Origin: Branchiostoma lanceolatum | Lineage: Eukaryota > Chordata > Leptocardii > Amphioxiformes > Branchiostomatidae | Assembly: GCF_035083965.1 (NCBI RefSeq) | Contig: NC_089726.1 | Location: 19,721,501-19,785,500 of the forward strand | Reading direction: 5' to 3' | Length of the DNA stretch: 64,000 bases | In this document: one piece after another, positions 36,101-50,100 of the stretch | How the letters are laid out: every line of letters begins with the position of its first letter | How positions within the stretch are numbered: position 1 is the first letter of the stretch | Made by a program: the position numbers and the translations under genes | Notes under the pieces: generated by a model | What the model saw: the letters and a program-made list of their open reading frames with translations, nothing else | What the model was told of the DNA's origin: nothing | Databases searched by the model: none

Positions 36101-36198
36101 CTTTTGAATTACAGTGTGTTTTTTTAAAAGTACTTAAAAGTGTTTTACGAGGAGTATACTTGGAGTTGGAGACAGAGGGAAATCTAAGCCAGGCTTCT
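33133..36198. other. ZXD-USP intergenic interval
   Basis: Next to the ZXD start is the presumed promoter. Two inverted S3 SINE copies follow at 33535-33680 and 33775-33950 (heads read on the minus strand). From 33960 to 36198 I see no gene; this should contain the USP 3' UTR, with a possible minus-strand AATAAA at 35074-35079. Confidence 0.6.
33535..33950 (-). repeat. Two S3 tRNA-derived SINEs, inverted orientation
   Basis: Read on the minus strand both copies start GTAACR(R)TGGGGTTCA, contain GGTCYGGACC and carry the tRNA-like head with B-box GATTCGATCCC or GGTTCGATCTC. They are relatives of the pair at 14785-15320. Confidence 0.65.
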
Positions 36199-39100
36199 CT
36201 ACGGGTCTACGCTTTCCTCGGTGCGTCTACGTTTCCTGAGGTCTTCGTCGTCCTCTTGGTCCGCGGTTTGGGGCGTTTCGATGGGATTGTCCCCGCTCCC
36301 CGACGCCTGTTGTTGTTGTTCTTGTTGTTGTTGTTCCTCAACCTCTTCGTCCACTTCCATGATGTCGATTTCTTCGTCCTCCGGGGAGGGCGGCGCTCGT
36401 TTCTGCTTCTGCACGTAGAACAGGATGTACGCCTGTCCCGCGACCACGTCTTCGATGGAGCTCAGGTCGAGGCGAGAGTCGTTGAAGTGGACCCAGAAAC
36501 CTGTAGGGAAAAAGGCAGATTTGTTTGTACCTGTATGTTTGTTTGTTTTTATTTTGCTTTTGGACAAGGACAATGTGGCACTGCAAGTTTTTATATTAAC
36601 AGTGCAACGTACAAAGAACAATAACCCATTTTTACACCTGGGTGGAGTGAAGAAAGACCTGCAGGGCACAACATTGGTGGCGTCAGGGGATTCGAACCCG
36701 GGACCACTTGGTTCTAGGTAAAACACCCTGCTGTTATGCCACACGAACCTACCTATATGTTTGTTTGTTTTGCAAAACATGTACATGTATCTCAAGGCGT
36801 AACTAACTGAGAGAATGTCCCTAGCCAAAGCTAAGTGAGGAACTTTGACAACTGCTTTTCGAATTTTCGAAGGTCACAAAACTCGGATCTGCTAAGGATT
36901 TGAACCCAGAACCTTAAGATTCTGAGTCAACTAGCCAAACCACCCTGCTGCTCAGAAATACTTTGTCCCTGAAGAAAGTAAAAAGCAAACTTTTAAATGG
37001 GGACAGAGCTAGACTATTCTGAATGGAAGCCATCATTGGAGCAAACTGAAGCTAGAAAAGGATGGATTCAAGGCTAATATCATGTGTCCAATAAACGGTA
37101 AACAAAATGGCTCGCTTTACAAAAGATAACACCAAAACAAACGTTACACAAAAACAGAACCAAGCAGTCCAGGGTTCCAATCCAATGTTGTGCCCTACAT
37201 GACTTTCCTCACTCCACCAAGGTGTAAAAATAGGTTATTGTTTTTGTACGTGGCACTGTTGATATAAAAACTTGAGTGTAGTGCCCCATTGGCCTTGTCC
37301 ACAAGCAAAATTAATCTAAAAAAAAACTAGAAAGGCAACATTTTCGAGAAAATGCAGAATATTCCCCTCCCATTAACTACAAAAGAAATATGAAGTTGTG
37401 GCATAAATTATGCAAATTGCATCCTCATTATCATAACTCACATTCTGCTGTAACTATAGGACTGAACAGTCTTACCGGCTTCATCGTTCCAACAGTAGGC
37501 GGTGTAGTGTCCTGACCCGAACCCACGGCCGTGGTGGATGACCACCGCTTGTAGACAGTACATCGTGTCCACCGCGCTTCCGTCGGGTACGTAACAGTAC
37601 GGGGCGATGTCCAACTCCTCGCCAAAGTCCACGTGTACGTTGATCTTCTCGCGGTGGTTCCGTCCAGACCATCTGTAGCAGAGAGATTTTTATGCATTCA
37701 CCATCTTTTATATTATTTGGGTAGCACCTTCAGCAATAAATATGGTTTGTGCATATTGTTATAGACCTTTACATGGATCCCATTGCATTATTGGAGACAC
37801 AGGGCACTATGGATATAACAATGTCATTACCATGACTACCTGTATGTGTACTGTTTCTGTTGTCATGGTTATGATAGTGCCAGTCTTCTCCCAGCATACA
37901 ATGGTATCCAGGAAAAGGCCAATATGGTACTAAAAAATTTAATTAATCCTTTTGTTTACATGCTCATACTTCATCAAATACCGTAAATGCAGATATGTTC
38001 GCAGTGGTTTTATGTTCACAGATTTTCGCGGTGAACTTTTTACCGTGACCTTAAAAACCACCAAGAAAAGCCTTTCTATTGTGTGACTGTAGCACTACTA
38101 TTGTTTCAAGCGCAAACTCAAAAACACCGCGAACACTCCATTTTCTCCCTATCGTGAAATCAAATTCCCGGGAACATTTCTGCATTTACAGTACCTTCTT
38201 TGTCAGTTCAAATGGTAGACGTAGTTGAGGTGCTATGCCTGATTTGTTTGTTTGATTGTTTGTTTTATTGAGATCTCCATTAGTGTTACATAGAGAAACA
38301 CTATTCTACTTGGAGTCCACTTACATAACAAATGAAATGAAACGTAAATAACCAAAAAATACAATTGGTAAACAGAAAATATACAAAATGTCTCACCTGA
38401 ACCTCTTGAGGTGGAGCCTGAGGATCTGAGGTAGCTTGGTGATCAGCAGCTGTTTGGAGGCCTCCGTCTTCACAGGCGGCTTCTTGGAGGAAGCCCGGCG
38501 CCGACTGGAACAAGAAACAAGGATTCTATACCTTTTGCTCGCTTTGCATAGCTGGCATTAGATCTGTACTGTACAGTAGGTACAAGATGTGTAAGGTTTG
38601 ATCCACTCTTTTGGATAAGTCGTAGAGGGATCTTAAGTGCGCTCAAGGCGTGGCTCTCCTCAAACACTGGGCCTTCAGCTTTAGATCCCACTTGAAAGGA
38701 TGTCTCTAACCAAAGCTAGGTATTCATTTTCATGGAAATAGGTGTAAAGTGCCTTTCCCAAATCACTAGGGATTCGAACACAACCTTTAGATTCTAAGTC
38801 AGAAGTATCAGAAAAGGCAATATAACCTTTTGTTGTAATTTATTTTTTGATGTATTGCTTGGTTGAAATTCGAAGTTAGCTGGATAGAATTATAGATTGA
38901 AGTTAAACCAATGTTTGGCTGACATTCAACTTTGTTCTATGCGGTGCACCCAAAATTCTCCCTGTGAACCTAATTTTTTATTTATGCTTGGGTGCACCTA
39001 ATTTTTTGTTGCTTGGGTGCAACAGTGCATCTTTTTCCAAAAACAGAATTTCGAGCCCTGCAATTAAAGACCTTGAACTTCAGCTTACCTGTTGCACTGC

Positions 39101-42100
39101 GAGCACTCATACACCTTCCCCTCGAGGTACTCCTTCTCGGTAAACTTGCCCATCATCTCAGTCAGCAGGCAGCTGTCTTCGGACGGAGCGAAGGGCCGGT
39201 CCTTGGCACACTGGTATCTGGAAGACACCATAGGAGCTTGGTACCTATGGCCAGCAAAGGGGGACAGAAAAGCCAGGCATGTCTAGATGCAAGCACTCAG
39301 TAGGAGAGATAGAGTAAGTGTTTTTTTTTTCACTACCACTAGTTTTTGATGTGGTGTCACCATCATGTTAAAGCCGGCATCACACTGTCAACATCTTTTC
39401 ACTGAATTTGTTGATAGTCAGAAGGCTGTTTTGCGCTCCCTTTGACATAGTGAAGAACCCAAATGAAGAAATAGAGGCTGCAAAATTTCAAAATCGCTCT
39501 AAGAAGGTTGGGAGCTGCCCAAGTCCTACTTACCCCTGCTCTGCAAGGAGGCGGGGGAGGCAGGAAGATCTACACAAGTCTCGTCCTAAGTCTCGTGTTC
39601 TCGCGAGACTAGGATACTCCGTGATCAAGATGTACAGTAGACCAAGGAGGTTTTGAGTAGACATCGAAAATTTGGAGGTGCGTATCTCGTTACCTTTTCA
39701 AGTCACTGATTGATTAATATTCTCGTAACTCGCTCTAAGAATCATGTGCATTTTTTGCCTTAGAATTTACCGTTACATTAAACGGGCTCGCCTTGGGGAG
39801 TGTCCTGCAAAGATCAACCAATCCCTAAAAATCGTGCGGTCATCGAGAGAACACCGACCGTATTCCATCTGAAAATGTCCTTTCAAGCTCAGGGACTTGT
39901 TGGGTGAGCCATTTTCCTACTGTATGACACCGGCTTAGGGGAGCTTACTGTTATGCTTGTGAATGTGAGGTCATGTGCTACAATTAGTAGTGGGTCATTC
40001 TATGTGGAGAAGGTTGAAAAACCTTGTATGTCCCTTTCTTTACAATGTTGCGTGTAGAATTTGGTATTTCTAGAACGTATTTAGAAAGTTGGGATTGAGC
40101 TTGAAAACTGTAGTGTATTCAAAATACCTGGTACCGATATGCCAAAAGATTAAGAAGAATGTTGAGGAATCGCTAGTAGAATTGAATGGTTTGCAGTGCA
40201 AGATCCTTAAGAAATGTATAGCTAGCTTCAACGACAGAAAGAAGAATACAAGGATATGTAGCGGCGTATATTTGAAGTAACAGAAATCTAATTCAGACTA
40301 TAATGTACAGTACTTACAGTTTTTCCCAAAATCACATCAAGATTTTTTCAAAATCATACAATCAATCAATCAATCGTTTGCAGGCATCAGTGTCTGATGC
40401 ATGGTGGCTGCATAGGGCTTGCCAGGCTGGTCTGCTCTCGGCATAGACCCTTCAGTCAGTTCTGGTGATCCCCAGCCCCTGGAGCGTGGATCATGAACTA
40501 TTATTTGACTAACCTGTCAGGAAACTCCAGTGAGAGATCCCAGAAGGGTTCGTAGGTGTTAGACTTGTACCCACACACCAGACATGTCACCTGTACAAAC
40601 AACAAAACAAAGTGGAAACTTGAGGTCAAGATTTCAGAGCCAGGAATTTCTGTCCGCATCATTCTGTACATTATACATGTCTGTATGGAAAAATGTGCCA
40701 CAATATAGGTTTACGAAGACAAAAATAATAATTCTGTCCAAGCTATAGAATATCAAACTCAAAGTCATTGCAAAAAAGGTGCGCAAAATGTCCTCTCCCA
40801 AGCCTACCTACACATTTAAGTAAAAATAGCAAGGTTTCATCATTTCATGCTACATAGAGTTCTAAATCGTGCCATATTTGCTGTGCTTTAATTTTCTTGG
40901 TTTTCATGGTGACGGACCCCTCCATTGTGAAATCACGACATTGTGAATATGTGTTTCCATTGTTTTACTACGTTTTACTACTTTTACTAATAGTAATAGA
41001 GTTGTTTCAACTTCAATTTTAAAACACAACGAATTTAAGTCCTCATGAAAATAAATGAAACTACATCGTATACAGTACTCGGGCTGAAAAAATGTTTTAA
41101 AAACTGGAAAACCAAATATTTGACATACTACAGCCCAGACTAGCTCGTTTTGAAAACAAACGCAGGCTTGACACACATACAGGGACACAGGAGAGAGGAG
41201 TGTTTATATCATGTGACTGTCTGGCACCCAGCCAACCTCAGGCCACCATGAATAAGAGTTAATCCCCATGTTTGTACATGGGCATGACATCACTACAGCG
41301 ACTTTGCTTTGTCCTGGTTTGGAGGTTAAAACATTCTCATTCATCAAGGACAGGGATTTACAAAGATCCAGGGAAACAAAATGAGCATAAATTAGCTAAA
41401 ACCAGATCTTTTTACATTTTGAAAACAAGGACACAAATTCTAAAATAGACTCCCTTAAATGAATACTTCCATTTGTAAGCTAGATGTCAAGGATAAAATC
41501 AGCCCCCCCCCCTCACATCTTTGATGTTGATGATATTTCCCTACATGTATGTGCTATTGATTTTTATTTAGAAAAACCTTCCTGTCCTGACCACCCCTAA
41601 CTTCCCTGATGGAATGGCCCTTTTCCCTTTTCATGCACAATGCTTTAGTATATTCTATCAAAAATTAGGGGACAGTAAGGAAGTTTCTTTACTCTATTGC
41701 TGATTTGCAATAACAAATGCCACAATGAATTGATTGTGTGCCTTTATAATAGACATCTATACAGGCACCAAGAAAATATAACTGCTGACTAACTTGACAA
41801 ATTACGTGCCAATATCCCAGACTGACTTCATTATTCACTATAAACAACTAGCATGCCCACAAAAGATTATTATTCATGATGTATATACATAGCATTAATG
41901 GATGAATTTTTAATACCCTTTAAGAATGCAGACAAAATTAACAAGGAAATGACAGTCCTAGCTCCTTGGCAAGAATTGGGTTTTTAAATATATCTATCTG
42001 AAGTGAAATTTTGGAAAGCAATTCCCTTCAAATTACCCTATCACTGTACAGGGTAATGGTTTTCTTTTTACGGATTATGTTTCCCATGATGGACACAACA

Positions 42101-45100
42101 AAAATTGTGGGTATTAGAGAAAGAATTAAAAAAGCTGTACAGCAAAAACTGACTGTCTGAAAAATGTGTATGGCTGACGGTATCTTGACCTTCTACTGTA
42201 CTCTATTGATTGGGGCATGGTCCAAAATGAGTCATTGTCACTAGTGCCGGCCAAGGCTAAAACAACAGGATATAGATACTTTAAACTGGAAATGGAAACA
42301 CCATCCGACATCCGTACTAAATAGAAAATGTACAAAATGGCTTGGTACTACAGCAACACTGTTGTATAATAACAACATATATTTGTTAAGTCTATTCAAG
42401 TTGGAGGGGGCAGGGTTAAAAACAGCCCCTTTTCTGAAGATTTGGAAGAAACACTGAAAAACCTAAAGAGGGAGGGGGGCACTGTTGACTAAAACAGCTA
42501 AGACCTTCAGAGATGTCTGACCATAGCATGGAATGTTTGGCCATAGCATAGAATGTCTGGCCAAAGAAAAATGGGTAGGGGGGCAATGTACACGTACAGT
42601 ACACTAAAAGTTAAAACAGCTGAGAATTCTGGCCATAGGTCACAGTTGTGTCCATTGTTCTATAATGAGAGGGTTTGGAGTCCAAACAAAATATGCTCCA
42701 GTGAGTGAGTAAACTATGGTGTGTACACAAGGTGCAGCAAGAAACAAACATGATACTGCGTTACCAAACATTTAGAAATCACTTTTTCCAGTACACTTTC
42801 TCACGGTATCTCACCACTAAACTACATGCATTTTCCAATTATAGACAACTGTTAATTCAGACAGATCTACATTGTATCAAAAACAATGTTTTGCTCAAGA
42901 ACACTCATCTAGTCTAATCATATCTCAGAGTCAGTTTAGTTTTGATCCCAAGTAATGTTATGACTGCTCGGTTGATTTTAGCACAATATAAATGACTTTA
43001 TCCCTCAGGGGACTTATAAGGAATTCCGTAATCTGATTATTGAAGATAAAAGAGATGAACCAACCTGGTTCCTGATTCTAGGGGTCAAAGGTCACAGACT
43101 ACTTTTAAAGTATAGACAAGCTTTGATGACCTAAAATTTAGTGTTTCCTCTAATTTCCCAGGAAATTTTTATGTCCTTAAACATAGAACTAAGATGCAAA
43201 AAAATCACACAAAAAAGTCTCAGTAACGTATGGTCATAGCAGTCTTCACAAAAATGTCCGTAATTTTGACCGGATTTTAGTTCTATATTCGAAAGAAAAA
43301 AATCCTTCATATAGGAGTACTTTAGTATAATATCATAGTCTTTTCTTCCAATACATTTGTATGAAAGCTACCTTCCTACATAGCAGTACAATTTGTAATA
43401 CAGTATCCTGTTCAAAGGTCATTCCTATAATTCGTTCAAACACCGGCACACAATATATGCTTGCGTAACTTGGATATCTAACACGACAGGTTGTGCTTAA
43501 GGCGTAATTAAGGGGGAACAAAGGAAGACTATTAGGCTTTAGGACATGACGTAACACTGTACACATACCAAACATTTCAGTGGTGCATGTCTGTGCAAAA
43601 ACGCACACACTCCTTGCACTCACTGAGTGATTCAATGTTGGGAAGAAAACTCCTTTCAGGGTAGGTGGTATTTGTGGAAGGACATGGTTTAACTAGCCTT
43701 GAATCCAAACCTATTATAGCTCCCGAGTCTCTTCTCCGCAAATATACAGAGACTCGGGAACTAATGTCTAGGTTCCAAAGGAAGCTAAACTTTTTTCTTA
43801 GAACCCCCCCACCCATTTTCCTTTTTTCTCAGAACAAGGCACAACCACGTTGTGACCTCATTGCTATTTATTACAACATGGGCATGGTCTATGAAGGAAG
43901 ATATAGAGAAGAATTCCAAGTGAACATGGATGTTTTACGTGGATCATTCACTAGCAGAAATGGAAAACAAAGCCCAGGTTTCCAAGGCACAGGCCTTTTT
44001 TCAGACACAATGGGCCCTTTGAGAATGAATGAGGCAGAACAGCAGTGGTCTGGGATCTGGCACAGATTGATTTACCAACTCTACTGGCAATGTACTGGAA
44101 ACACTGGGGAAAAAAACTCAGGTTTCAACTTTCAAGGCAAATAAACCATTTGTTCTTTTTGATGACTTCCCAATGAAAGGACCTATACCTGAAAATTGCT
44201 TAGTAAATCTTAGATTTTTTGAAAATAAAAATTTCACTACTGTTGATTCTATTTTAATAAAAGTACACTAACAGTGTAATGTTACAAGGCCATTCAAGAA
44301 GGAATAAATGATGATTTAATATTGTGAATACCGTAAATTCATTTATTTTCACAGGAACTTAATTTTGCAGCAGAAGGAGAAAGAAGGTTTTAAGTTTTCC
44401 GTTCGCAGTTGAAACAATTCTGCAGTACATTAGTAATACATTAGAACCAGAGGAGAAAATGAAACCATTGTGAACATTTCTATTTACAGTAATTGAGCAA
44501 ATGTTTATCAGGACAACTGAGCTGTGACGACTTTTTTTTGGGGGGGGGGGAGATGTTGGTTGAAGGCTTGAAGCTTTTCTAGAAAGTGTTAGAAAACTAT
44601 ACAGTATGTCAGTGAAGATGCCTACTATACCAACAGAACCTCAACAATGAGATTGAGTCATACAAAACAATAAATAATAAATACCTGACTGACAAGCTCC
44701 CCCTGGAAGTTCTGAGCGAAGATTTCCATGGGCATGGGGTTTCTTCTGGCCTTCATGGTCAGGGTCGGGGAGTAGAGTCGCTCCAGCTCTGATTGTACTT
44801 TATCTAGCAGCTCGTACAGAAATTCCTGAGCGTCCTGCTGGTTGTACCCCTTGAAGTTCGGGATGAGCTTCCAGACCGAGTTCAAGATGGCGTGCGGCGA
44901 GACAAGGGCCCACTTTCCCGACCACATCACTCTAAAGAGAGCGTGCAGGTCGCGACATAAGGATATACTCGTAATGTTCGCTGCCTCACCGTTGATTGGT
45001 ACGAACTTGCTTCCCCTACCGTTACCCGATGAGCCGCCGTTCAGCCCGCGTCCAAGGTTACGTCTCGCCGGCGGCGTCGTTACCGCCTTGAAACAGTCCA

Positions 45101-45983
45101 CGCTCGTTTGTCGGAACATTCCTCTGGATCCGCTAGCTCGGGATTCCATCGCTTCGGTCGACAGCCTTCGTCTCGTGGACGTCCCATCGCTGCAGCCGTC
45201 AAGGTCAAGGTTAAGCACTAGGTCTCGGAACTTCTGAAGGTGACTCAACACCTGAAGGATGGAGTTCATATAGCACGTGTTTCCTAAATTCCTGAGGCCA
45301 GTGACCCCAGGTGTGATGGGGGCGCGAGGTTTGGAATCATCTTCCCTCTCTTTTTGTCTTCTCCTTTCAGCTGTCCGTTGACTCTGTCTGCTGGGGGTCG
45401 ACGGTCTTTCGTAACTCCTTCTCCTCTTTACAACCCGTTTTCTCTCAGGTTTCTTGGGTTCCGGGTGCGGGGGCAAACCTTTGGCCTTTCTGGTTGCTCG
45501 CACGTTGTCGCGCCAAATGAGAAACACTTTCCGCATGAGAATGAACCGCCTGAAGTACATAGCGGTGTAGTACTGGTCAGGCTCCACGCTTGTCTGTTTC
45601 GGTGCAGCATTGTCGTCTTTTCCTGCTCTCAGCACGCGTCCGCTGCGAGTCGTTCGGGCACCGAGGCTCTGGTTTTTGATGGCACTGAGGGTGGTTCTTA
45701 GCAGGTGCACGTCACCCGCGTTGTTGTCATTCAAGACGTATTCCTCGCACTCGTAACAGAACACGTACAGTTCGTTCACCTCCAAGCAGATGGGGTGCTT
45801 GGTCTCCTGGAAGTGGTGGAGGGCATGCTCGTTGATGTAGCGCCCACACGCGACGTGCGAGCAGCTCAGGCACGCCCAGACGCTCTCCGTGGTCCCGCAT
45901 ATGCCGCACGACCACTTCTGAGGGTTGAGAATGGAGTGGTCCTCGGCCAGACGCTGCTTGAGAACGTGCTTGCACTTATCCAT
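36199..45983 (-). CDS. USP44/49: USP44/USP49-type ubiquitin carboxyl-terminal hydrolase, complete
   Basis: Six coding exons, 5' to 3': 44685-45983, 40514-40590, 39089-39217, 38397-38504, 37476-37672, 36199-36500; 2112 nt, 703 residues (human USP44 712, USP49 688). The N terminus [20 protein letters not shown] opens a zinc-finger UBP domain (about 3-100; [21 protein letters not shown]). A basic Arg/Lys linker follows. The peptidase domain starts at [12 protein letters not shown] with nucleophile Cys237; [10 protein letters not shown] and the zinc-binding CLVC/CSQC pairs follow; His593 sits in GSGHYTAYC and the third catalytic position in FNDS (residues 609-612). These are the full set needed for activity. 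The acidic, glutamine-rich tail ends with a basic KRRR. USP44 and USP49 deubiquitinate histone H2B, and USP44 guards the mitotic checkpoint; the single amphioxus gene is presumed to be their common precursor. It is head to head with CHCHD4. Confidence 0.95.
36620..36960 (-). repeat. Two S2 SINE heads in USP intron 5
   Basis: On the minus strand, tRNA-like heads with B-boxes GGGTTCGAATCCC and GGGTTCAAATCC lie about 220 bp apart, each followed by S2 body sequence. Confidence 0.65.
37980..38193. repeat. Family A palindromic MITE, copy 4
   Basis: CCGTAAATGCAGATATGTTC at the left and TTTCTGCATTTACAGTA at the right. USP intron between exons 4 and 5. Confidence 0.8.
38600..38815 (-). repeat. S2 SINE copy in a USP intron
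   Basis: Minus-strand S2 body (AAGGCACTTTACACC, CTTTGGTTAGAGACA) with a decayed head near 38780. The neighbouring large intron (40591-44684) carries only decayed family A traces near 40868-41078 and 44330-44493 and otherwise nothing I can name. Confidence 0.6.
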
Positions 45984-47193
45984 CAGTGCAGTCCAATTGA
46001 AACCAAGAGTGGGGATATCAACAGCACATGGGATGTGGTGTATATCACTTACACTCCACTCTCTGCAAGTTACGCAACAGCATTCAAACCTCAGATTTCA
46101 GGGTTTTATTCCTGGTGTGCTGCAAGGGAAACACAACTGAATAAATTGTCATCCACTCACCAAAATTAACACTCATTCTTATGACGCTCTCTCCTTTGTG
46201 ACAACAGTTTTGATGCAAAATACCCCCTGAAAAGGATTACCCCCACAGATTTAATTGATAGCTTCTGTCACGGTGAAAAGGCTCTTTTCTTTGTATTCAG
46301 AAAAATGTAAAAGCTTGCCTGATTATGCTGGTAGGCTGTACAAAATCCGAACCAAAGAAGAAAAGATCGTCAGCTTTTGTGTGGTCAACTTCCTCCGACA
46401 AAGTTCGTTAGAATGCACGTGCTCCAAAGTTTGATTACCTGTGCAAAGTTGTGAAATTTTTGTGACGTTTCCTTTTTGATAAACGAAAAGTCATTTATAA
46501 ATATGTGGGGAAATTAGCATAACAATACACACATAGTTATTGAGAGCTGAAAGAATGATCTTTTTATCGGGAAATTATCAGTGGAAAGGCAGTGAGAATG
46601 ATTGCTTTGGCCGCAGTTTTTTTTAGGCCACCGCGCTCTGACTACACTAGTACTGCACACACACAACTCACTTGAAGTATTTTTCAGCAAAGGAAGTCTA
46701 CTTTGAAACGCCAGAAAACCGGCCTCTCGTGCCTTCCAGTAGCAAACTTACCGAGCAGTTCACCTCAGAATATCCTCACAGACCTCTCACGACCACGAAA
46801 ACCGGAGAAAGTGACGATTTTACGGCAGTTCTGAGGAAAAAATCCTCAGTGTTCTCCCAGCTGGGAGACTCTCTCGCCGGTTCGTGGGGTCACCGCCATT
46901 TTTTCTGTCAGCCTCTGGTCACGTGATCTGCGGGAGTCTTCGAACCGGAAACGGAAACATGATCCATGACGTCACGCAAGAGTTGATGAAAATTACGTCA
47001 CACTTCACGCGAGATACTGCGAGAGTTACGTAATGTTTCACGCGAGATTTTGCGAGAGTTACGAAACTGGAAAACCAGACATGCGCAGTGGTTCACCTTG
47101 AAGAACATGTGTGTATCACTGTGATATTACATTTTGTGGTTTTTAGATACAGTTTTGTGCAATTTTCATAAAGGAACGCTTAGAGCTTGGATC
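45984..47193. promoter_or_regulatory. USP44/49-CHCHD4 head-to-head promoter region
   Basis: A 1.2-kb gap holds both promoters. Seen: E-box palindrome TCACGTGA (46919-46926), a full CRE TGACGTCA (46967-46974), ETS-like ACCGGAAACGGAAA near 46944, and two 33-bp-spaced copies of TTCACGCGAGAT...TGCGAGAGTTACG (47004-47030, 47037-47063), each with a CGCGAGA half-motif. On the minus strand a YY1-like AAAATGGCGG at about 46899 starts an 18-codon open frame (46846-46899), a possible upstream ORF or 5' exon of the USP gene. Site function is inferred from motif identity only. Confidence 0.6.
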
Positions 47194-50100
47194 ATGTCTT
47201 ACTGCAGGGAACAAGGTAAAGTTCTTTTTGTTTTGTCTGATTGTGTAAAACGTGCTCTGTTGGTAGAAAAAATCACTTTCTGCACTAGCTGCCCCCCTCC
47301 CCCATCTAGCAAGTTTCATCACTGTTATGGTTAGTTTAATTAGTAGGTAAAGCTGTTAGAAATTATGATAAGAAATCAAATATTAGCTTACAGCAGGAGT
47401 AACTGACTCAAATTATTAATTGTTACGCAAACTATATTGCATCCATGGTTTAATAGCGTTCAAATCTTATAATATTATGTTGGTGTGTAAAATCGTGATG
47501 AAACCTCTTTGGTAAAATCAAGGAGGTTAAAATAGTTTTAACATCCTTGGTAAAATTTACAATTTTTGTCGACACCTCAGGCAGGGACAGAGGCATAATT
47601 TTTGTCATGATTTTTGGAGTTGTTCTCACAAGCTTTCAAAGTTTCAATGACTTTTTGATGGTCAACAAATATTTTGCAATAGAAACGGTCACTATGACAT
47701 CACAGTGACTCAGTGGTAGGCATGCATTTTTGGCCAAGCACACCGGGTCACCTCTACTATTCTCGATAAGTGTGTTGGGTTCTTTTACGTGAGAGGTTTG
47801 ACGCTTGAGGCTTATTGTCGAAGCTCCCTCATACACGGGGCTGCCGGCTATATGTCACCATCTGAAATGACGAATGAAATTCCTTACAACATGTCCAAGC
47901 TGGAGTCGACCCCTAGGATTGAACTCGGGCCCTAGGATCCACGGAATTTGATCCAGATGGCAAAGCAGCGGGGTTGCTTTACCGCTTGCGCCACGGGGAC
48001 ATGATTTAGTGGATGTGTATTTCTTTTCTGGACGACAGGACAATATTAATGTGCTTAGATGGCAACCATTAAATCAGATTTACATATATACGTAGTATAT
48101 GTGTCTATATAAAATATATGTGTCTTGGAGAGCTCTCACACCTCAAGAAGGGCATTTTTCTCATCTCCAAGCAGATGTTGGGTTGAATATCATAGTGTTT
48201 TCTGACAGCTGCCTACACAAAATGCCATGGGAATTACTGTCACAGAAGCCTGACAGTTAGAAAACTCCAACATCTGCTTGGAGTAAAGCATTTTTTACAT
48301 ACCATATATGCTGAGTCATGGATCCTTTAGCACATGTATATGGAAGTGCTTGCTCACTCTCCGAAAACTGTTTTCTGGGTGCAGGGCTCGAAATACTGGG
48401 AGGATGTGCACTTTTGTGCATCCAAAATTGGAGCTGTGCACCCTATCTATTTTTTTTTACCACGAGTATCAGGACAAATAAAGAAACCTTTGTTTTTGAA
48501 GTCAGCCATAGAATTTGCATTAATTGCAATTTTTCAAAGCTCTAACATAGTTGTGTTCGCACTGATGCATGCCGACATTGAGTTCCTCGCATTGACTTCC
48601 GGATTTCGACTTCCAGATTCGTCCCTGAACTATGAGAATTTGTGTTGCACAGACTACTGTAAATGCATTTAAGTTCGCATGGTTTTAATTTCGCAGTAGG
48701 GAGAAAATGGAGTGTTCACGGTGGTTTAAAGTTTGTGTTTGAGACAGTAATGGACAAGGGGATAGGAGGGCCAAAAATTTTGCGGTGGTTTTAAGTTCAC
48801 AGCAAAGACCTTACCGCGAAAACCGCAAGCATGAAAAACAACCGCGAACATTTCTGCATTTACAGTTAGTATTACATCACTGTATCCATATCCACAAGTT
48901 TTCTATGTTGCCATGACTACAAACAAAAACACTCTATATACCCCCATCTTTTGTGACCTTTAGTAAAGTGCTTACCTGAAATACCATAACACACGTTTTC
49001 TAAAGTCTGACTTATCCTTTATTGCTTTGCCATTTAAAAAACCTTCTCTAAGTGATTTTAAAAAAGAATTGGTATTTGATGTAACATTTATTGTTCTCTG
49101 TCCGGGCAAGTCTCAGGTGGTCGAATGATTGGACGGTTTTGTCCTAAGTAGTGGAGATTTGCTGTCTGACTTTTTCTTTGTCAATCTTGTAATTCGGCTA
49201 AACCACAAAGCGACCCCCCCTAAGTGCAAGTTAATGCTTACAGATTCAGACATGTCAATCATTCGCACTCAGCCTTGAAAAGGAGGTTAAACAACCGTAA
49301 GAAATTACCGTAAAGTTTGAAATTTTTGCAGTGGTCCTCTGCTTTGTGATTTTATTACACATGTACATATGTATTACTACACATATATTACACGTGGGGT
49401 CGTGTGGCGCAACGGCAGCATGTTCGGCTCAGAATCAAGTAGTCCCGGGTTCAAATCCTGCCGTGTCACCGATCTTGTGCCCTTGGGAAAGGCACTTTAC
49501 ATGACTTTCCCAACATGCCAGAATGGTCATAATCAAGACCGTGGGCGTTAAGGGAACAAAGAAACAAACTACTGACTGTAATACATTTTTAAATTTGTTT
49601 CTATTAGAAACCTTCTTTCCCCTCCTACCTCGAAATAAAGCTCCTTCATATCATAATAACTGAATTTACTGTATTGCAATATGTTTGAAGTAGGCAATAC
49701 AATTTACAAACCAAGTTTTTTTAATGACTTCAGATGGCATACTGTAAATGCAGAAATGTTTTGCGGGGATTTATTTTCGTGGTAGGGAGAAAATGGAGTA
49801 TTCTCGGTGGTTTTGAGTTCGCGTTTGAAATTGTTTCAAACAATAGTAGTGCTACAGTCACACAATATTAATGGAACGGCTTTTCGCTGTGGTTTTAAAG
49901 AGTTCACTACGAAAACTGCTGAAAAAAAATAAAACCAACGCAAACATTTCTGCATTTACAGTAATTTGACCGCTAATTGCCTTCGCCGTAGGCAGAAGGG
50001 TATATTTTTGGTCGGGATTTGTGGAGTGATGGTGTTGGCGATATAACTCTTGATGCCACGGACGGATGTTGGTGATTTTTGGTACCGGTAGGTACATTTC

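Noticed and set aside
36082..36624. 180-codon plus-strand frame over the last USP exon
   Set aside because: Antisense shadow of the USP C-terminal exon; Leu/Val-rich text comes from complementary Glu/Gln codons.
40089..40280. 63-codon frame in a USP intron as a small gene
   Set aside because: No family resemblance, no conserved start context, and it lies in an intron with no other support.
43665..44144. 159-codon open frame on the plus strand in the large USP intron
   Set aside because: No recognisable domain, no splice support, composition like surrounding intron; judged chance.
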